Under the pieces are notes generated by a model, which saw nothing but the letters and a program-made list of their open reading frames with translations, was not told the origin of the DNA and ran no database searches. DNA of 64,000 bases from Synergistaceae bacterium (GTDB taxonomy: Bacteria; Synergistota; Synergistia; Synergistales; Aminobacteriaceae): contig JAFYBQ010000021.1 in assembly GCA_017540085.1 (NCBI GenBank), positions 44,829 through 108,828 of the forward strand, given 5' to 3'. The position numbers were made by a program, and so were the translations under genes. This document shows positions 16,881-26,235 of this stretch, one piece after another; the first letter of the stretch is position 1, and every line of letters begins with the position of its first letter.

Positions 16881-17874
16881 AATCCTGAATATCAGGGCGC
16901 AGAATCTTCACGGTCTCCTCCGCAAACCAGTCGTAAAACATCGGCTTGACTTCCTGAGTCCGCAAATGTTCAACGCTTGTCCCGATAATGTACATTGGCC
17001 GGGCAAGGTCAACAAGATCTTTTCCGTATGACCTTAGAGTCTGAGTCAGCGCGTCAAGCTCCGTGTCTGTGTCTGTTACGAGCGTCAATAGCTTCATCGG
17101 CTCTTGTTCCTCCGAGTCCATGTCGAACCATCCCGGAATATATATGCGTCTCTGAAGCGTGAAGAGTATGTGAATTTTTCCGATTAGCGGCAATAACTCT
17201 TGAGGCTTCTCCCTGACCTTGTGCGCGAAAATGAGACTCGCATTCACGAACCTGAATATATCCTCTTCAGGCGCGGGCATCTGCCTGTAATGCTCGAAAT
17301 CATGGTGATGTCTCAGCACAAAATCAACGGTGAAATTTCCGCAGGGTACATGATTCTTTCTGACCCACGAGTCAAGCGCGGGCTGTCCCGGAGCAGGGAG
17401 CTTCCTCGCCTCCCAGCCCTTATCGGGAAATTCGGCCATGAACGAGCGCAGATAGTCATTCTCAGGCCACAGGGCTTTGACGCGTCCATTAACCGCAAAA
17501 TATTCATCATCATTCAGCATTGGCGACAGCGGGAACGTTTCATTAACCGTAAATTCCTTTATGCCCCATTGAGTCATGAATGCCCGGTCAAGAAGCTGTG
17601 TCATTCGGTTGATTTCGAGCTGATTATTTGCCGTGTCTGCGTCATTGATGATACGTGTGATTTTGCTGACGGGGACAAAGTTTTCACGCGATAAATTTTC
17701 CCGCTCCTGAATGCCCGCCTGCGTAATGATATAGCCATTTCCGAGCCGCAAAATTTTCCCGGAAGCCTCAAGCACCGCGAGGGAGCCGGGATTTTCGCCC
17801 GAAAGTCTCACCGTCTCAGCGTCCCAGCAGGGATAATCATCCGAGAACAGCAATAATATATTACTCGTCATCAT
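16873..17874 (-). CDS. Unknown protein, downstream member of a paralogue pair
   Basis: A 333-residue soluble protein without signal peptide or membrane helix. It aligns over its full length with the upstream gene product. The most conserved blocks are EINRMTQLLDRAFMTQWGIK, NETFPL, LNDDEYFA, then GKIHILFTLQRRIYIPGWFD and IIGTSVEHLR. The C-terminus is acidic (ILRPDIQDYD). I do not recognise the family. The start (ATGATG at 17874) overlaps the previous stop by 14 bases and its own stop overlaps lplA, so the three genes are probably translated in series. A link to lipoylation can only be guessed from context. Confidence 0.75.
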   Translation of the reverse strand: MMTSNILLLFSDDYPCWDAETVRLSGENPGSLAVLEASGKILRLGNGYIITQAGIQERENLSRENFVPVSKITRIINDADTANNQLEINRMTQLLDRAFMTQWGIKEFTVNETFPLSPMLNDDEYFAVNGRVKALWPENDYLRSFMAEFPDKGWEARKLPAPGQPALDSWVRKNHVPCGNFTVDFVLRHHHDFEHYRQMPAPEEDIFRFVNASLIFAHKVREKPQELLPLIGKIHILFTLQRRIYIPGWFDMDSEEQEPMKLLTLVTDTDTELDALTQTLRSYGKDLVDLARPMYIIGTSVEHLRTQEVKPMFYDWFAEETVKILRPDIQDYD

Positions 17875-18859
17875 CAGAATCCGGGCGCAGAATTTTCACA
17901 GTCTCATCACAAAACCAGTCGTATATAGTGCGCTTCTGCTCGGTCTGATTCCTGAGATGCTCTATGCTAGTTCCGATGATGAAAAGAGGGTTGACGGGGT
18001 TAATCAGCTCACAGCCATATGAACGCAGAGTCCCCGTAAGATTCTCAAGCTCCGACTCCGAGTCCGTAACAAGCGCGAGCAAATGCCAGTCTTCATTCTC
18101 GTCGTGGTCAATGTCGAACCAGCCGGGCAGATATATACGCCTCTGCAATGTCAGCAGAATGTGAAGTTTCCCTATGAATGGCAATAAATCTTCAGGCGAT
18201 TCCGTTACCCTGTGCGCGAAAAGTTGATCCGAGTCGAGAAATTTATACCTGTCGGAGGCTAACTGCGGGTAATTCTTGTAGTGATTGAAATCGGCGCGGC
18301 TCCTCATGACAAAATCAACCGTGAATTTTCCGCAGGCAATATTATTCCGTGATGCCCATTCATCGAGTCCCTTTTGACCGGGAGCAGGATATTTCCTCGC
18401 GGAGACTCCTACATTCGGGAAGTCAGCAAGAAATTTTTTCACTGTCTCATGCTCTGGCCATGTCGCTATGACTCTTTCACCCTCAAATGCGAAATACTCA
18501 TCATCATTCAGGAACGGAATTAGCGGGAACGTTTCATTTGTCGTAACTTCCTTTATGCCCCAGTCCGTAACAAATGCCCGGTCCAAAAATTGAGTCATGC
18601 GGTTGATTTCGAGAAGCTCACGCGCTTTTGACTCGTCCGTGATAATTTCAGCGGGTGTTACAGGAAGGCACAAATCACGGGCGGCATTCTCGCGGCTAAT
18701 GACTCCCTTCTGCGTGAGTACGTAGCCTCCTGCAATGGGCAGTAAATCCCCGGACTCGGCAAGAAATTTCAGGGCATCGGGATTCTCGCCTGCGGTTTTC
18801 ACGGTCTCCCAGTCCCAGCAGGGCAATGAATCTGTGAACAGCAGCAGCAGACTCTCCAT
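17861..18859 (-). CDS. Unknown protein, upstream member of a paralogue pair
   Basis: The ATG at 18859 follows GGAGGAAAAATT. The 332-residue product begins MESLLLLFTDSLPCWDWETV, parallel to its paralogue's NILLLFSDDYPCWDAETV, and carries the same blocks, with conserved aromatic, Arg and Asp residues in RRIYLPGWFDID. It ends in an Asp/Glu run. No signal peptide, zinc motif or nucleotide-binding loop is obvious. The N-terminal third could be a winged helix, since it predicts a recognition-helix layout, but this is uncertain. It sits 53 bases downstream of cbiB on the same strand. Confidence 0.75.
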   Translation of the reverse strand: MESLLLLFTDSLPCWDWETVKTAGENPDALKFLAESGDLLPIAGGYVLTQKGVISRENAARDLCLPVTPAEIITDESKARELLEINRMTQFLDRAFVTDWGIKEVTTNETFPLIPFLNDDEYFAFEGERVIATWPEHETVKKFLADFPNVGVSARKYPAPGQKGLDEWASRNNIACGKFTVDFVMRSRADFNHYKNYPQLASDRYKFLDSDQLFAHRVTESPEDLLPFIGKLHILLTLQRRIYLPGWFDIDHDENEDWHLLALVTDSESELENLTGTLRSYGCELINPVNPLFIIGTSIEHLRNQTEQKRTIYDWFCDETVKILRPDSDDDE

Positions 18860-18912
18860 GTAATTTTTCCTCCGTTGAATGTTGATGAGGGAATTATATC
18901 GCGTATCTTCCC

Positions 18913-19866
18913 TCACAAAAATAATTCACAGCCTAGCGGAAAACAGAACACAGCCGAAAGCAGGCACGAAATATCAAGCAGCCTCCACGCCTCTATGATG
19001 TCGGAAATTTCCGGGTCATTCGCATTCTCGTTCAGGCATGGCCGGGGCTCGAACTTCCCGCCGTATTCCGCGCCTCCTCCCAGCCTCACACCTAACACGC
19101 CCGCAAACGCGCTCTCACCGTGTGCGCTGTTGGGACTCTTGTGCTTCAGACGGTCAGACATGAACACCCGCCAAGCCTCCCGGACATTTTTCCCCGTTCT
19201 CGTGAAAAGCCCCGCAAGAATTATGATGACACCTCCGAGACGCGCCGGAATGAAATTCATTATGTCGTCAAGTTTTGCTGACGGACTCCCGAATCTGCCG
19301 AATGATTCATATCCCAGCATTGAGTCTAATGTGCTTGCTGACTTGAACAGCCACACCGCTATGCACATCCCGTAATCACCGCCGACAGCCCAGCCCACAG
19401 CCGCAAAGAATATCACCGACATAACGCCGTCAACAGAATTTTCCGCGACAGTCTCAATCACTGCCCGGATTATTCCCGCCTCATCAAGATTTTCCGTATC
19501 GCGCCCGACAACATACGATAAATTTTTCCGCGCCCCGTCAATGTCGTGCTTCATGAGTGAGAGAAATACGGGTAAAGTTTCGTCCTTCAGGTCGCGCCAC
19601 GCAATGGCCGAGTACAGCAGGTACACTTCAAGAATGACACTGCACCCCGTAACAGAAAGCGCAAGGCATACAGAAAGCCCCGCCGTTATGACCGTCATAA
19701 TCACAACAGCGAGGCCGCGAATGTATGAGCCTGTATCAGTGAAAAATATTCCGCGCCAGAAATTTATGACATGGCCGAGAAATCTCACAGGGTGAGGAAA
19801 GCTCCGCGGGTCTCCTAATATCCCGTCAGAAATAACCGCAAGGCACAATATCAGCGCGAATTTCAC
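18913..19866 (-). CDS. cbiB: Adenosylcobinamide-phosphate synthase
   Basis: A membrane protein of 317 residues matching CbiB/CobD, which attaches the aminopropanol arm to adenosylcobyric acid late in B12 synthesis. Visible signatures are DGILGDPRSFPHPVR at the start, AWRDLKDE, GRDTENLDEAGIIRAVIETV, AENSVDGV, NFIPARLGG and KSPNSAHGESAFAGVLGVRL. The start is GTG at 19866, 3 bases after the upstream stop codon. No other cobalamin synthesis gene is in the window, but a B12-binding-type radical SAM protein is two genes upstream in the same run. Confidence 0.93.
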   Translation of the reverse strand: MKFALILCLAVISDGILGDPRSFPHPVRFLGHVINFWRGIFFTDTGSYIRGLAVVIMTVITAGLSVCLALSVTGCSVILEVYLLYSAIAWRDLKDETLPVFLSLMKHDIDGARKNLSYVVGRDTENLDEAGIIRAVIETVAENSVDGVMSVIFFAAVGWAVGGDYGMCIAVWLFKSASTLDSMLGYESFGRFGSPSAKLDDIMNFIPARLGGVIIILAGLFTRTGKNVREAWRVFMSDRLKHKSPNSAHGESAFAGVLGVRLGGGAEYGGKFEPRPCLNENANDPEISDIIEAWRLLDISCLLSAVFCFPLGCELFL

Positions 19867-19869
19867 GGG

Positions 19870-20601
19870 CTAATATTCCGGCTCCCCTGTCCTGCCTGCG
19901 TAAAGCTCAACGCGGTAAACAGTCCCCTCTTTATCGCCAGGCTCGCGGCGTTCGAGGACTGAGAGAGTCATGTTCCTTCCGTCAAGCTCATATGACAGTA
20001 TGCTAATCTCCGGGGAATCGTAGGGGGTCTCGCGCATTGTGGGAGTACCCAGCTTTGAGCGTACTTCCGGCTGTGAAAAGTCTATGAGGTCAACGCCGAA
20101 AAATTCCCGGCATATCTCGTAGCTGTCTGTCGTGAAAAATACATCCCTGACTCCGTTCCTGCCCTCGATGACTCTGAACTCCGCATTGTCTGTGCTGTAG
20201 CTGGTATAGCCGTCTTCCTCTCTGACTGTCCATTTCCCCGGCCTGCTCATGATTCTTCGGCGGGCTTTGACGTAGTTACTGTAGAGATTTGCGGCTGACT
20301 TGCTTTTTCCGCCCATTTTGAGACGGATTCCGTTCTGAGGGAGCCAGCCTGATTTGCCGTTCACGCTGACTTTGTACCACAAATAATTATCATCATCACG
20401 CACTGCGCTGGGTACGCTGATCCATTTCTGCGGCATTGTGATTTCCTCGCTCCGTGAATCTCTTCCGGCCTTCCTGTAGAGCGTCATATATTCCTCCAAA
20501 GGGTAAGCCCATTGTCCTTTTGACGGCGGGACGGGCGCGGAATATGCTGACGAACACATCACGACAGCAAGAATCAACGCGGGCAATAATTTTCGTGCCA
20601 A
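19870..20601 (-). CDS. Secreted protein with an SH3-like domain
   Basis: I choose TTG at 20601 because AAGGAG then lies about 8 bases upstream; the GTG at 20610 would sit directly against that site. The signal peptide ends AYSA near residue 22. A bacterial SH3-like strand pattern follows, with LWYKVSVNGKSGWLPQNGIRL running from about residue 75. Such domains often bind peptidoglycan peptides or mediate envelope contacts. The C-terminal half contains a conserved-looking beta-rich segment around TDNAEFRVIEGRNGVRDVFF and is of unknown family. It lies between a radical SAM gene and cbiB, with short gaps. Confidence 0.7.
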   Translation of the reverse strand: MARKLLPALILAVVMCSSAYSAPVPPSKGQWAYPLEEYMTLYRKAGRDSRSEEITMPQKWISVPSAVRDDDNYLWYKVSVNGKSGWLPQNGIRLKMGGKSKSAANLYSNYVKARRRIMSRPGKWTVREEDGYTSYSTDNAEFRVIEGRNGVRDVFFTTDSYEICREFFGVDLIDFSQPEVRSKLGTPTMRETPYDSPEISILSYELDGRNMTLSVLERREPGDKEGTVYRVELYAGRTGEPEY

Positions 20602-20644
20602 GATTAACACTCCTTTGACGCTGAATTTTTCTGTGAATTATATC

Positions 20645-22402
20645 TCACTTCACACAGCCAATTCCGCAACCGGCGCACCCTGTCCGGCAGTCTTGAGTCA
20701 ATTCACCGCTGTATGCTTTGTGCCTTTCACGGAGGAGAAATTCTTTGCTCAGTCCGACATTCACGAAATCCCACGGGAGAGTCTCGGACTCGTTTCTTTC
20801 GCGGGTGTAATTCTCCGGGTCAATCCCGCAGTCATTGAACGCCTCAAGCCATCGCTGAAGGTCAAAATATTCCGTCCAACTGTCGAAACACGCGCCCTTC
20901 TCCCACGCCCTGAATATCACATCACAGAGCCTTCTGTCCCCGCGTGATAACAATCCTTCAAGATAAGTCTGCTCCGGCTCATGGTAATTCACGGATATAT
21001 TTCTGTCGTGAACCTGAGACTTTATGCGCCTGCCCTTTTCGCGTAGTTCGTCAATGTCATTCTGACGCTCCCACTGAAACGGGGTATGCGGCTTAGGCAC
21101 AAATCCCGACACCGATACGCTGACACTTGCCCGCCTGCGTCCCAATGAACGCGCTAATTTCAGCGTCATGTGTGATATTTCGGCTATAGCGTCTAAATCC
21201 TCGTCCGTTTCTGTCGGCAGTCCCATCATGAAATACAGCTTGACTCGCTCCCATCCGCGCGAAAATATTTCCGTGAGGCAGGCTGTAATCATGTCTTCCG
21301 TTATGCCCTTGTTGATTACGTCCCGGAGCCGCTGAGTCCCGGCTTCAGGCGCGAAAGTTATTCCGCCGTGCTTTGAGCGGAGTCCCTCTAACTTTTCGGC
21401 AAGCCCTACAGAAAATCCGTCCATCCGCAGACTTGGGAGGCTCAATTTTGCGTGATGTTCGCTGAGTGTCGGCGAAAGGTCATCAATGAGAGCCTCAATC
21501 CCGGAATAATCGCATGACGCGAGCGACAAAAGCCCGGCTTCCTCCCATCCTGTAGACCGTATTATGCTGAGTATTGACTCTGCGGCTTCTGACTCTGGTC
21601 GTTCCCTCACAGGACGGTTTACCATTCCCGCTTGGCAGAATCTGCAGCCCCTTCCGCACCCACGGAACAGCTCAACCGCGGCCCGGTCGTGAACGATTCC
21701 CACGCTCGGCACTATCATAGAGTCCAGCGTGAAAATATTTTCCGTGTACTGACGTGTAACTTTCCCGCCGATTACAGGAACGTAGCACCCGGCAATCTCT
21801 GATACGGCCTTCAGGATTTCGGAACGTGGGCGACCTTTCATGCCATGAATCGCGGCCAATAATCCCGGCAATATCGCTTCAGCCTCGCCCACGCAGAAGA
21901 CATCCACGAATGCCGACATCACATCAGGGTTATACGCACCGTAGCCCCCGGCGATAACGAGGGGTGAGTCATTTCCGCGCTCTGAGGAATATATACCCAG
22001 CCCCGATAGCTGTAACATCGTCAATATATTCGTGTAGCTTGTCTCATGAGGAAGTGTGAAGGCTACAACGTCAAAATCTTTCACGGGCTTTTTTTGTTCT
22101 GCTGACGAAAGCGGGATATTGTTCGCCCTCATTAATCCGGCCATGTCAGGCCAGGGACAATAAGCGCGGTCAGCGAGGTAATTTTTTCCCATGCTGTGAA
22201 TAAATGCCTCTATTATCTGGAAGCCGTAATAGCTCATGCCAGTCTCGTAAACGTCCGGGAACAGCAAGCACACCCGCAATTCTGCCCCGTCCCATGAATT
22301 TTTTGCTGACGGTCTCCACTCACTGTAACAATAACGCGACGGCCTCGACACCTGCGACATTAACGCCCATTCAGGCCGGGTAAATTCCTCAAAGTTATAC
22401 AT
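20645..22402 (-). CDS. B12-binding-type radical SAM protein (TIGR03960-like)
   Basis: A 585-residue protein. Residues of about 1-180 form a Rossmann-like, B12-binding-type domain. The 4Fe-4S cluster motif is RGCGRGCRFCQAG, followed by MVNRPVRERP, which is typical of the TIGR03960 group. Later blocks include FAPEAGTQRLRDVINKGIT and KLYFMMGLPTETDED. The C-terminus adds a Cys-rich tail, CRTGCAGCGIGC, which could hold another metal site. Reactions of this family are poorly known; the genes often sit near ribosomal or RNase E/G genes, but not here. The start at 22402 follows AGGTGAT. Confidence 0.88.
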   Translation of the reverse strand: MYNFEEFTRPEWALMSQVSRPSRYCYSEWRPSAKNSWDGAELRVCLLFPDVYETGMSYYGFQIIEAFIHSMGKNYLADRAYCPWPDMAGLMRANNIPLSSAEQKKPVKDFDVVAFTLPHETSYTNILTMLQLSGLGIYSSERGNDSPLVIAGGYGAYNPDVMSAFVDVFCVGEAEAILPGLLAAIHGMKGRPRSEILKAVSEIAGCYVPVIGGKVTRQYTENIFTLDSMIVPSVGIVHDRAAVELFRGCGRGCRFCQAGMVNRPVRERPESEAAESILSIIRSTGWEEAGLLSLASCDYSGIEALIDDLSPTLSEHHAKLSLPSLRMDGFSVGLAEKLEGLRSKHGGITFAPEAGTQRLRDVINKGITEDMITACLTEIFSRGWERVKLYFMMGLPTETDEDLDAIAEISHMTLKLARSLGRRRASVSVSVSGFVPKPHTPFQWERQNDIDELREKGRRIKSQVHDRNISVNYHEPEQTYLEGLLSRGDRRLCDVIFRAWEKGACFDSWTEYFDLQRWLEAFNDCGIDPENYTRERNESETLPWDFVNVGLSKEFLLRERHKAYSGELTQDCRTGCAGCGIGCVK

Positions 22403-22664
22403 TAATTTATCACCTGCGACTCAAAAGTCTGCTGCCCTGCGCTTGATTTCCGCTGAAATTATACTTGAGCTTTCTCAATCACGCTTAACTTTCGAGCTTC
22501 ACGGCGTATTTGTTCCCCGCGAGAAAGAAATTAACCGCGCAAAATCATGGCCGGAGTAGAAAAAGCATAGGGGACAGCAATAACCTTCACGGCTTGCGGT
22601 GAAATTGTATCGGTGATATTCTTTCGGCAAAATCACAATCATAATCATAAAGGAAGGTACATCA

Positions 22665-24560
22665 TTGTTGCAGTTTACACACGAAAGCAAATCCATCGAA
22701 ATCAATAATGCCTCCGCGACTCTTCATGATGTCATAAAATCTCTCGGCCTCGACAGCAAAAAAGTAATCGCGGCAAATTTCAGCGGCGAAATTTCTGACC
22801 TCTCACGCACAGTAACAGAAGGCGGCGAAATTTCCCCGGTAACAATTGACTCCCCTGAAGGACTCGAAATCCTCCGGCACTCAACAGCCCACCTTATGGC
22901 GCAGGCAGTGCTGAGACTCTACCCCGGCTCACATTTCGGTGTAGGCCCTGCGATAAAGGACGGATTTTATTACGACATTGACGCGACCGCACCAATCACG
23001 GAAGAAGACCTGCCCAAGATTGAAGCCGAAATGCGGAAAATTTCAGGCAGGGGCGAACCCGTAACACGCACGGAAATGAACAAGTCTGACGCTCTGAAGC
23101 TCTTTGCCGATGACCCCTACAAGACAGAATTAATCACAGATATTGACGCTGATACAGTCTCAGTATACAGGCAGGGCGAATATGCAGACCTTTGCCGCGG
23201 GCCTCATGTCCCGGACGCTTCACGCCTGCACAACTTCAAGCTGTTATCCGTAGCGGGGGCATACTGGCGCGGGGACGAACACAACAAAATGCTGACACGC
23301 ATATACGGAACGGCATTCGCGACTCCCGATGAGCTGAAAGAGTATCTCAAGCGCATTGAGGAAGCCAAGCTCAGAGATCACCGCAAACTCGGAAAAGATT
23401 TAGACCTCTTCAGCCTCCACGAGGAAGGCCCCGGATTTCCCTTCTTCCACCCAAAGGGAATGGCCATCATGAACACGCTAATAGATTTCTGGCGGCGCGA
23501 GCATATCAGGAGGGGTTACACTGAGATAAAGACACCGCAGATTCTTGACCGCGATTTGTGGATACGTTCGGGACACTGGGAGCATTACCGGGAAAATATG
23601 TACGTTACGGAGATTGACGAGAAGCCCTACGCAATCAAGCCGATGAACTGCCCGGGAAGTATTCTCGTCTACAAGACGCAATTACGCAGCTACCGTGATT
23701 TGCCGATGAGACTCGCGGAATTGGGTTGCGTCCACCGCCACGAGAAGAGCGGAGTCCTTCACGGCCTTATGCGGGTTCGCTGTTTCACTCAGGACGACTC
23801 GCACACGTACATAGAGCCGTCGAAAATCAAAGAGGAAGTACTCGCGATAATGGAGCTTGACCGCTATGTGTACACGGATGTATTCGGCTTCAAGTATACT
23901 GTTGAGCTTTCGACCCGCCCTGCTGACTCAATGGGAACTGATGAGCAGTGGAACGAGGCAGAAGCGGCACTGAAGGACGCACTAGAGTCGACAAATACGC
24001 CGTACACGATAAATCCGGGGGACGGTGCTTTTTACGGGCCTAAGATTGATTTTCACCTTGAGGACTGCCTCGGACGCACATGGCAGTGCGGAACTATACA
24101 GCTTGATTTCCAGCTTCCCGGAAGATTCGATGTAACCTACAGGGGCGATGACGGCGCAGAACACACGCCCGTGTTGATTCACCGCGTTGTATTCGGGAGC
24201 ATTGAGAGGTTCATGGGAATATTGATCGAGCATTACGCCGGGGCATTCCCGTACTGGCTCGCGCCTGTTCAGGTGAAGATTGTCCCGATTACCGACTCTC
24301 ACGCAGACTACGCACGCAAACTTCACGAGACCTTCATGGACTGGGGAGTCCGCTCGGAAGTCGACTACAGGAACGAGAAACTTGGCCGCAAGATCCGCGA
24401 TGCACAGATGCAGAAAGTGCCGTACATGCTTGTTGTCGGGGACAAGGAGAAGGAAGCCGGGACTGTGGGAGTCCGGGAACGCTCAAAGGGTGATTTAGGG
24501 AGCATGAGTCTTGAGGCTTTCCGGGAATTGCTGACGAAAGAATTTAACCCGATACACTAA
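22665..24560 (+). CDS. thrS: Threonyl-tRNA synthetase
   Basis: A 631-residue class II synthetase. Domains in order are an N-terminal TGS domain (about 1-60), the editing domain with HSTAHLMAQAV and the Cys-containing DLCRGPHVP, the catalytic core with motif 2 VHRHEKSGVLHGLMRVR, zinc ligands in MNCPGS and DSH, motif 3 HRVVFGSIERF, and the anticodon-binding C-terminus. The start is TTG at 22665, since AAGGAAGG lies 8 bases upstream and no ATG is closer. The 262-base gap upstream shows no T-box sequence (no TGGNACC), but TTGCGG/TATTCT near 22595 could be its promoter. Confidence 0.95.
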   Translation: MLQFTHESKSIEINNASATLHDVIKSLGLDSKKVIAANFSGEISDLSRTVTEGGEISPVTIDSPEGLEILRHSTAHLMAQAVLRLYPGSHFGVGPAIKDGFYYDIDATAPITEEDLPKIEAEMRKISGRGEPVTRTEMNKSDALKLFADDPYKTELITDIDADTVSVYRQGEYADLCRGPHVPDASRLHNFKLLSVAGAYWRGDEHNKMLTRIYGTAFATPDELKEYLKRIEEAKLRDHRKLGKDLDLFSLHEEGPGFPFFHPKGMAIMNTLIDFWRREHIRRGYTEIKTPQILDRDLWIRSGHWEHYRENMYVTEIDEKPYAIKPMNCPGSILVYKTQLRSYRDLPMRLAELGCVHRHEKSGVLHGLMRVRCFTQDDSHTYIEPSKIKEEVLAIMELDRYVYTDVFGFKYTVELSTRPADSMGTDEQWNEAEAALKDALESTNTPYTINPGDGAFYGPKIDFHLEDCLGRTWQCGTIQLDFQLPGRFDVTYRGDDGAEHTPVLIHRVVFGSIERFMGILIEHYAGAFPYWLAPVQVKIVPITDSHADYARKLHETFMDWGVRSEVDYRNEKLGRKIRDAQMQKVPYMLVVGDKEKEAGTVGVRERSKGDLGSMSLEAFRELLTKEFNPIH

Positions 24561-24582
24561 ATTTTCACGCTGAGAAAGTTTG

Positions 24583-24616
24583 TCCCTCCTGTGAGATTTC
24601 CGGGAGGGATTTTTTT
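24583..24616 (+). terminator. Intrinsic terminator of thrS
   Basis: TCCCTCC (24583-24589) pairs perfectly with GGAGGGA (24603-24609), followed by seven T. Confidence 0.9.
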
Positions 24617-24684
24617 GTGTACAGGGGCGCAGGTTTGTACTAAAATTTTCAGCATTCAAAAATTTTTACGGAGGCGAAAATCTG

Positions 24685-24753
24685 ATGTCAGCAAAAAGAT
24701 TCCTCACCGCCTTAACCCCCGCCGCTAATCCTGCTCCTGTGAGGCTGAAATAA
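24685..24753 (+). CDS. Possible 22-residue leader peptide
   Basis: A short frame with a good site (ACGGAGGCG, 9-10 bases upstream) encodes MSAKRFLTALTPAANPAPVR plus LK and stops at 24753, two bases before an ATG at 24756. It is rich in Pro and Ala. It could be a real leader that couples translation to the downstream gene, or a by-product of decay of the symporter's 5' end. No function is assigned. Confidence 0.3.
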   Translation: MSAKRFLTALTPAANPAPVRLK

Positions 24754-24755
24754 CA

Positions 24756-25002
24756 ATGACACGAAAAATTAAGTGGAGGCTCTCAGCGGGCAACAGAAAA
24801 TTCACGCTGACATATGACAGTTTCCGGGAATGTCCGTCTTCTTGTCGCGGCGGAAGGTGAACCCTTCAACCCTCTTGAGGCTCTCGAATCCTAGAATGAA
24901 CATGATGAAGACTATTACAGGACGCTTATACTTGCCTCGCGGAAAAGGCAGCTTGCTTACACCCGCAGGAACTCGGAAAATGTCGTAACAATAAACCTGC
25001 GG
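24756..25002 (+). pseudogene. Decayed N-terminal extension of the DAACS symporter
   Basis: From the ATG at 24756 a frame reads KFTLTYDSFREC. Near 24830 one extra base moves the continuation into another frame, reading RLLVAAEGEPFNPLEALES. An in-frame TAG follows at 24892-24894, and the frame then runs on as NEHDEDYYRTLILASRKRQ straight into the symporter. Such a segment resembles the C-terminal half of a histidine-kinase/RsbW-like ATPase domain that precedes some DAACS transporters. Two disabling changes plus the missing first half of the domain indicate real decay rather than one sequencing error, though assembly error cannot be excluded. Confidence 0.6.
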
Positions 25003-26235
25003 ATGGAGGAGAGGCAGTTCAGGCTGACTCTTGCGGCCATGATACTGGGAATAATCGCCGGATTCGTGCTGAAGGAATTTGCGCCGGATTCCGTTGTGTC
25101 TTTTGTCGACAAGAACATAATCACGAGCATCCGCACAATGTTCCTAAACGCCCTGAATATGATGATAGCCCCCGTTGTATTCTTCTCGATAATCGCGGGA
25201 ATAACGAGCATGGCGGACGCTTCTGACATAAGCAGGATAGGCGGCAGGCTGATATTGATTTACATGTTCACGACCGTAATCGCCGCTGTTCTCGGAATGT
25301 CGTTAAGCTCGGCGGTATTCAGCTCCGGGCTTCCTGTTGTGGGACATCCGGCAGGGGCAGGCTCTGCGGTAAGCGTCTCAGTTGTTGACATGATAGTAGG
25401 AATAATCCCGAAAGATTTAATCACGCCCATATTGAAGCGCGACATGCTGCAGATAATATTTGTCGCGTTCCTTTTCGGGGCAACAATAAACATCATGAGG
25501 GAAAAAGCATCGCCCCTCCTGAAAGGCGCGGACATCATCAACACGCTGAACCTCAGAATCATAACGGCCATCGCGAAATTCATTCCTCTTGTGGGATTTC
25601 TGTCAATGGCTTCGCTTATGCTGAAACTAGGGGCGGACTCTCTGTACCTTCTCGGAAAAGTCATTTTCACACAGATTGCGGGCGGATTAGTGATGATAGG
25701 GGTATACACTCTTCTTGTCGTGTTCTTGGGAAAACTTTCCCCGTTGCCGTTCCTGCGGAAGCTGTCAGGATTCGCCCTCACTCCCGCCTCAATGGGAAGC
25801 AGCACCGCTACAATGCCCTTCACGATGAAATTCTGCTCTGAGAAAATCGGAGTGTCTCCCGGACTCGCGTCATTCTCGCTTCCGCTGGGCGCAACTGTCA
25901 ACATGGACGGGAGCTGTATATATTTCCCGATATTTACGGTGATGGCCGCGAAAATGTACGGAGTTGAGACGGATCCGGACTTCTTCATCTCGCTGTTCAT
26001 TGCGATAATAGCCTTCTCGATAGGCGCACCGGGAGTCCCCGGCGGTGTATTCATATGCCTGACGACTATTATTCAGTCGCTGGGAATGCCTGCGGAGGCC
26101 GCCGCTTTTGCGCTTGGAGTCGAGCCGCTTGTGTCGCTGTTCAGGATGACAATAAACGTAATCGGCGACATCGCAGTAACAACAGCCCTCGCCAGCCGTG
26201 AAAAATTAATCGACACGAAAATTTACAGCAGTTAG
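25003..26235 (+). CDS. Dicarboxylate/amino acid:cation symporter (DAACS)
   Basis: A 410-residue membrane protein related to GltP/DctA, which imports glutamate, aspartate or C4-dicarboxylates with Na+ or H+. Motifs include NMMIAPVVFFSIIAGI, the SSTATMPFT serine-rich hairpin (HP1-like), the cation/substrate motif NMDGSCIYFP in TM7, GAPGVPGG in the HP2 loop and MTINVIGDIAVT in TM8. Length is complete for the transporter core, so it may still work from a start such as this ATG, although GGAGGAGAGG overlaps the start itself and no separate site is clear. The upstream sequence is a broken domain extension (24756-25002). It converges with the chromate-transporter pair, overlapping by 4 bases. Confidence 0.85.
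   Translation: MEERQFRLTLAAMILGIIAGFVLKEFAPDSVVSFVDKNIITSIRTMFLNALNMMIAPVVFFSIIAGITSMADASDISRIGGRLILIYMFTTVIAAVLGMSLSSAVFSSGLPVVGHPAGAGSAVSVSVVDMIVGIIPKDLITPILKRDMLQIIFVAFLFGATINIMREKASPLLKGADIINTLNLRIITAIAKFIPLVGFLSMASLMLKLGADSLYLLGKVIFTQIAGGLVMIGVYTLLVVFLGKLSPLPFLRKLSGFALTPASMGSSTATMPFTMKFCSEKIGVSPGLASFSLPLGATVNMDGSCIYFPIFTVMAAKMYGVETDPDFFISLFIAIIAFSIGAPGVPGGVFICLTTIIQSLGMPAEAAAFALGVEPLVSLFRMTINVIGDIAVTTALASREKLIDTKIYSS

Noticed and set aside
22403..22664. Possible T-box leader before thrS
   Set aside because: No TGGNACC antiterminator bulge, specifier loop or terminator is visible; the gap is also short for a T-box.
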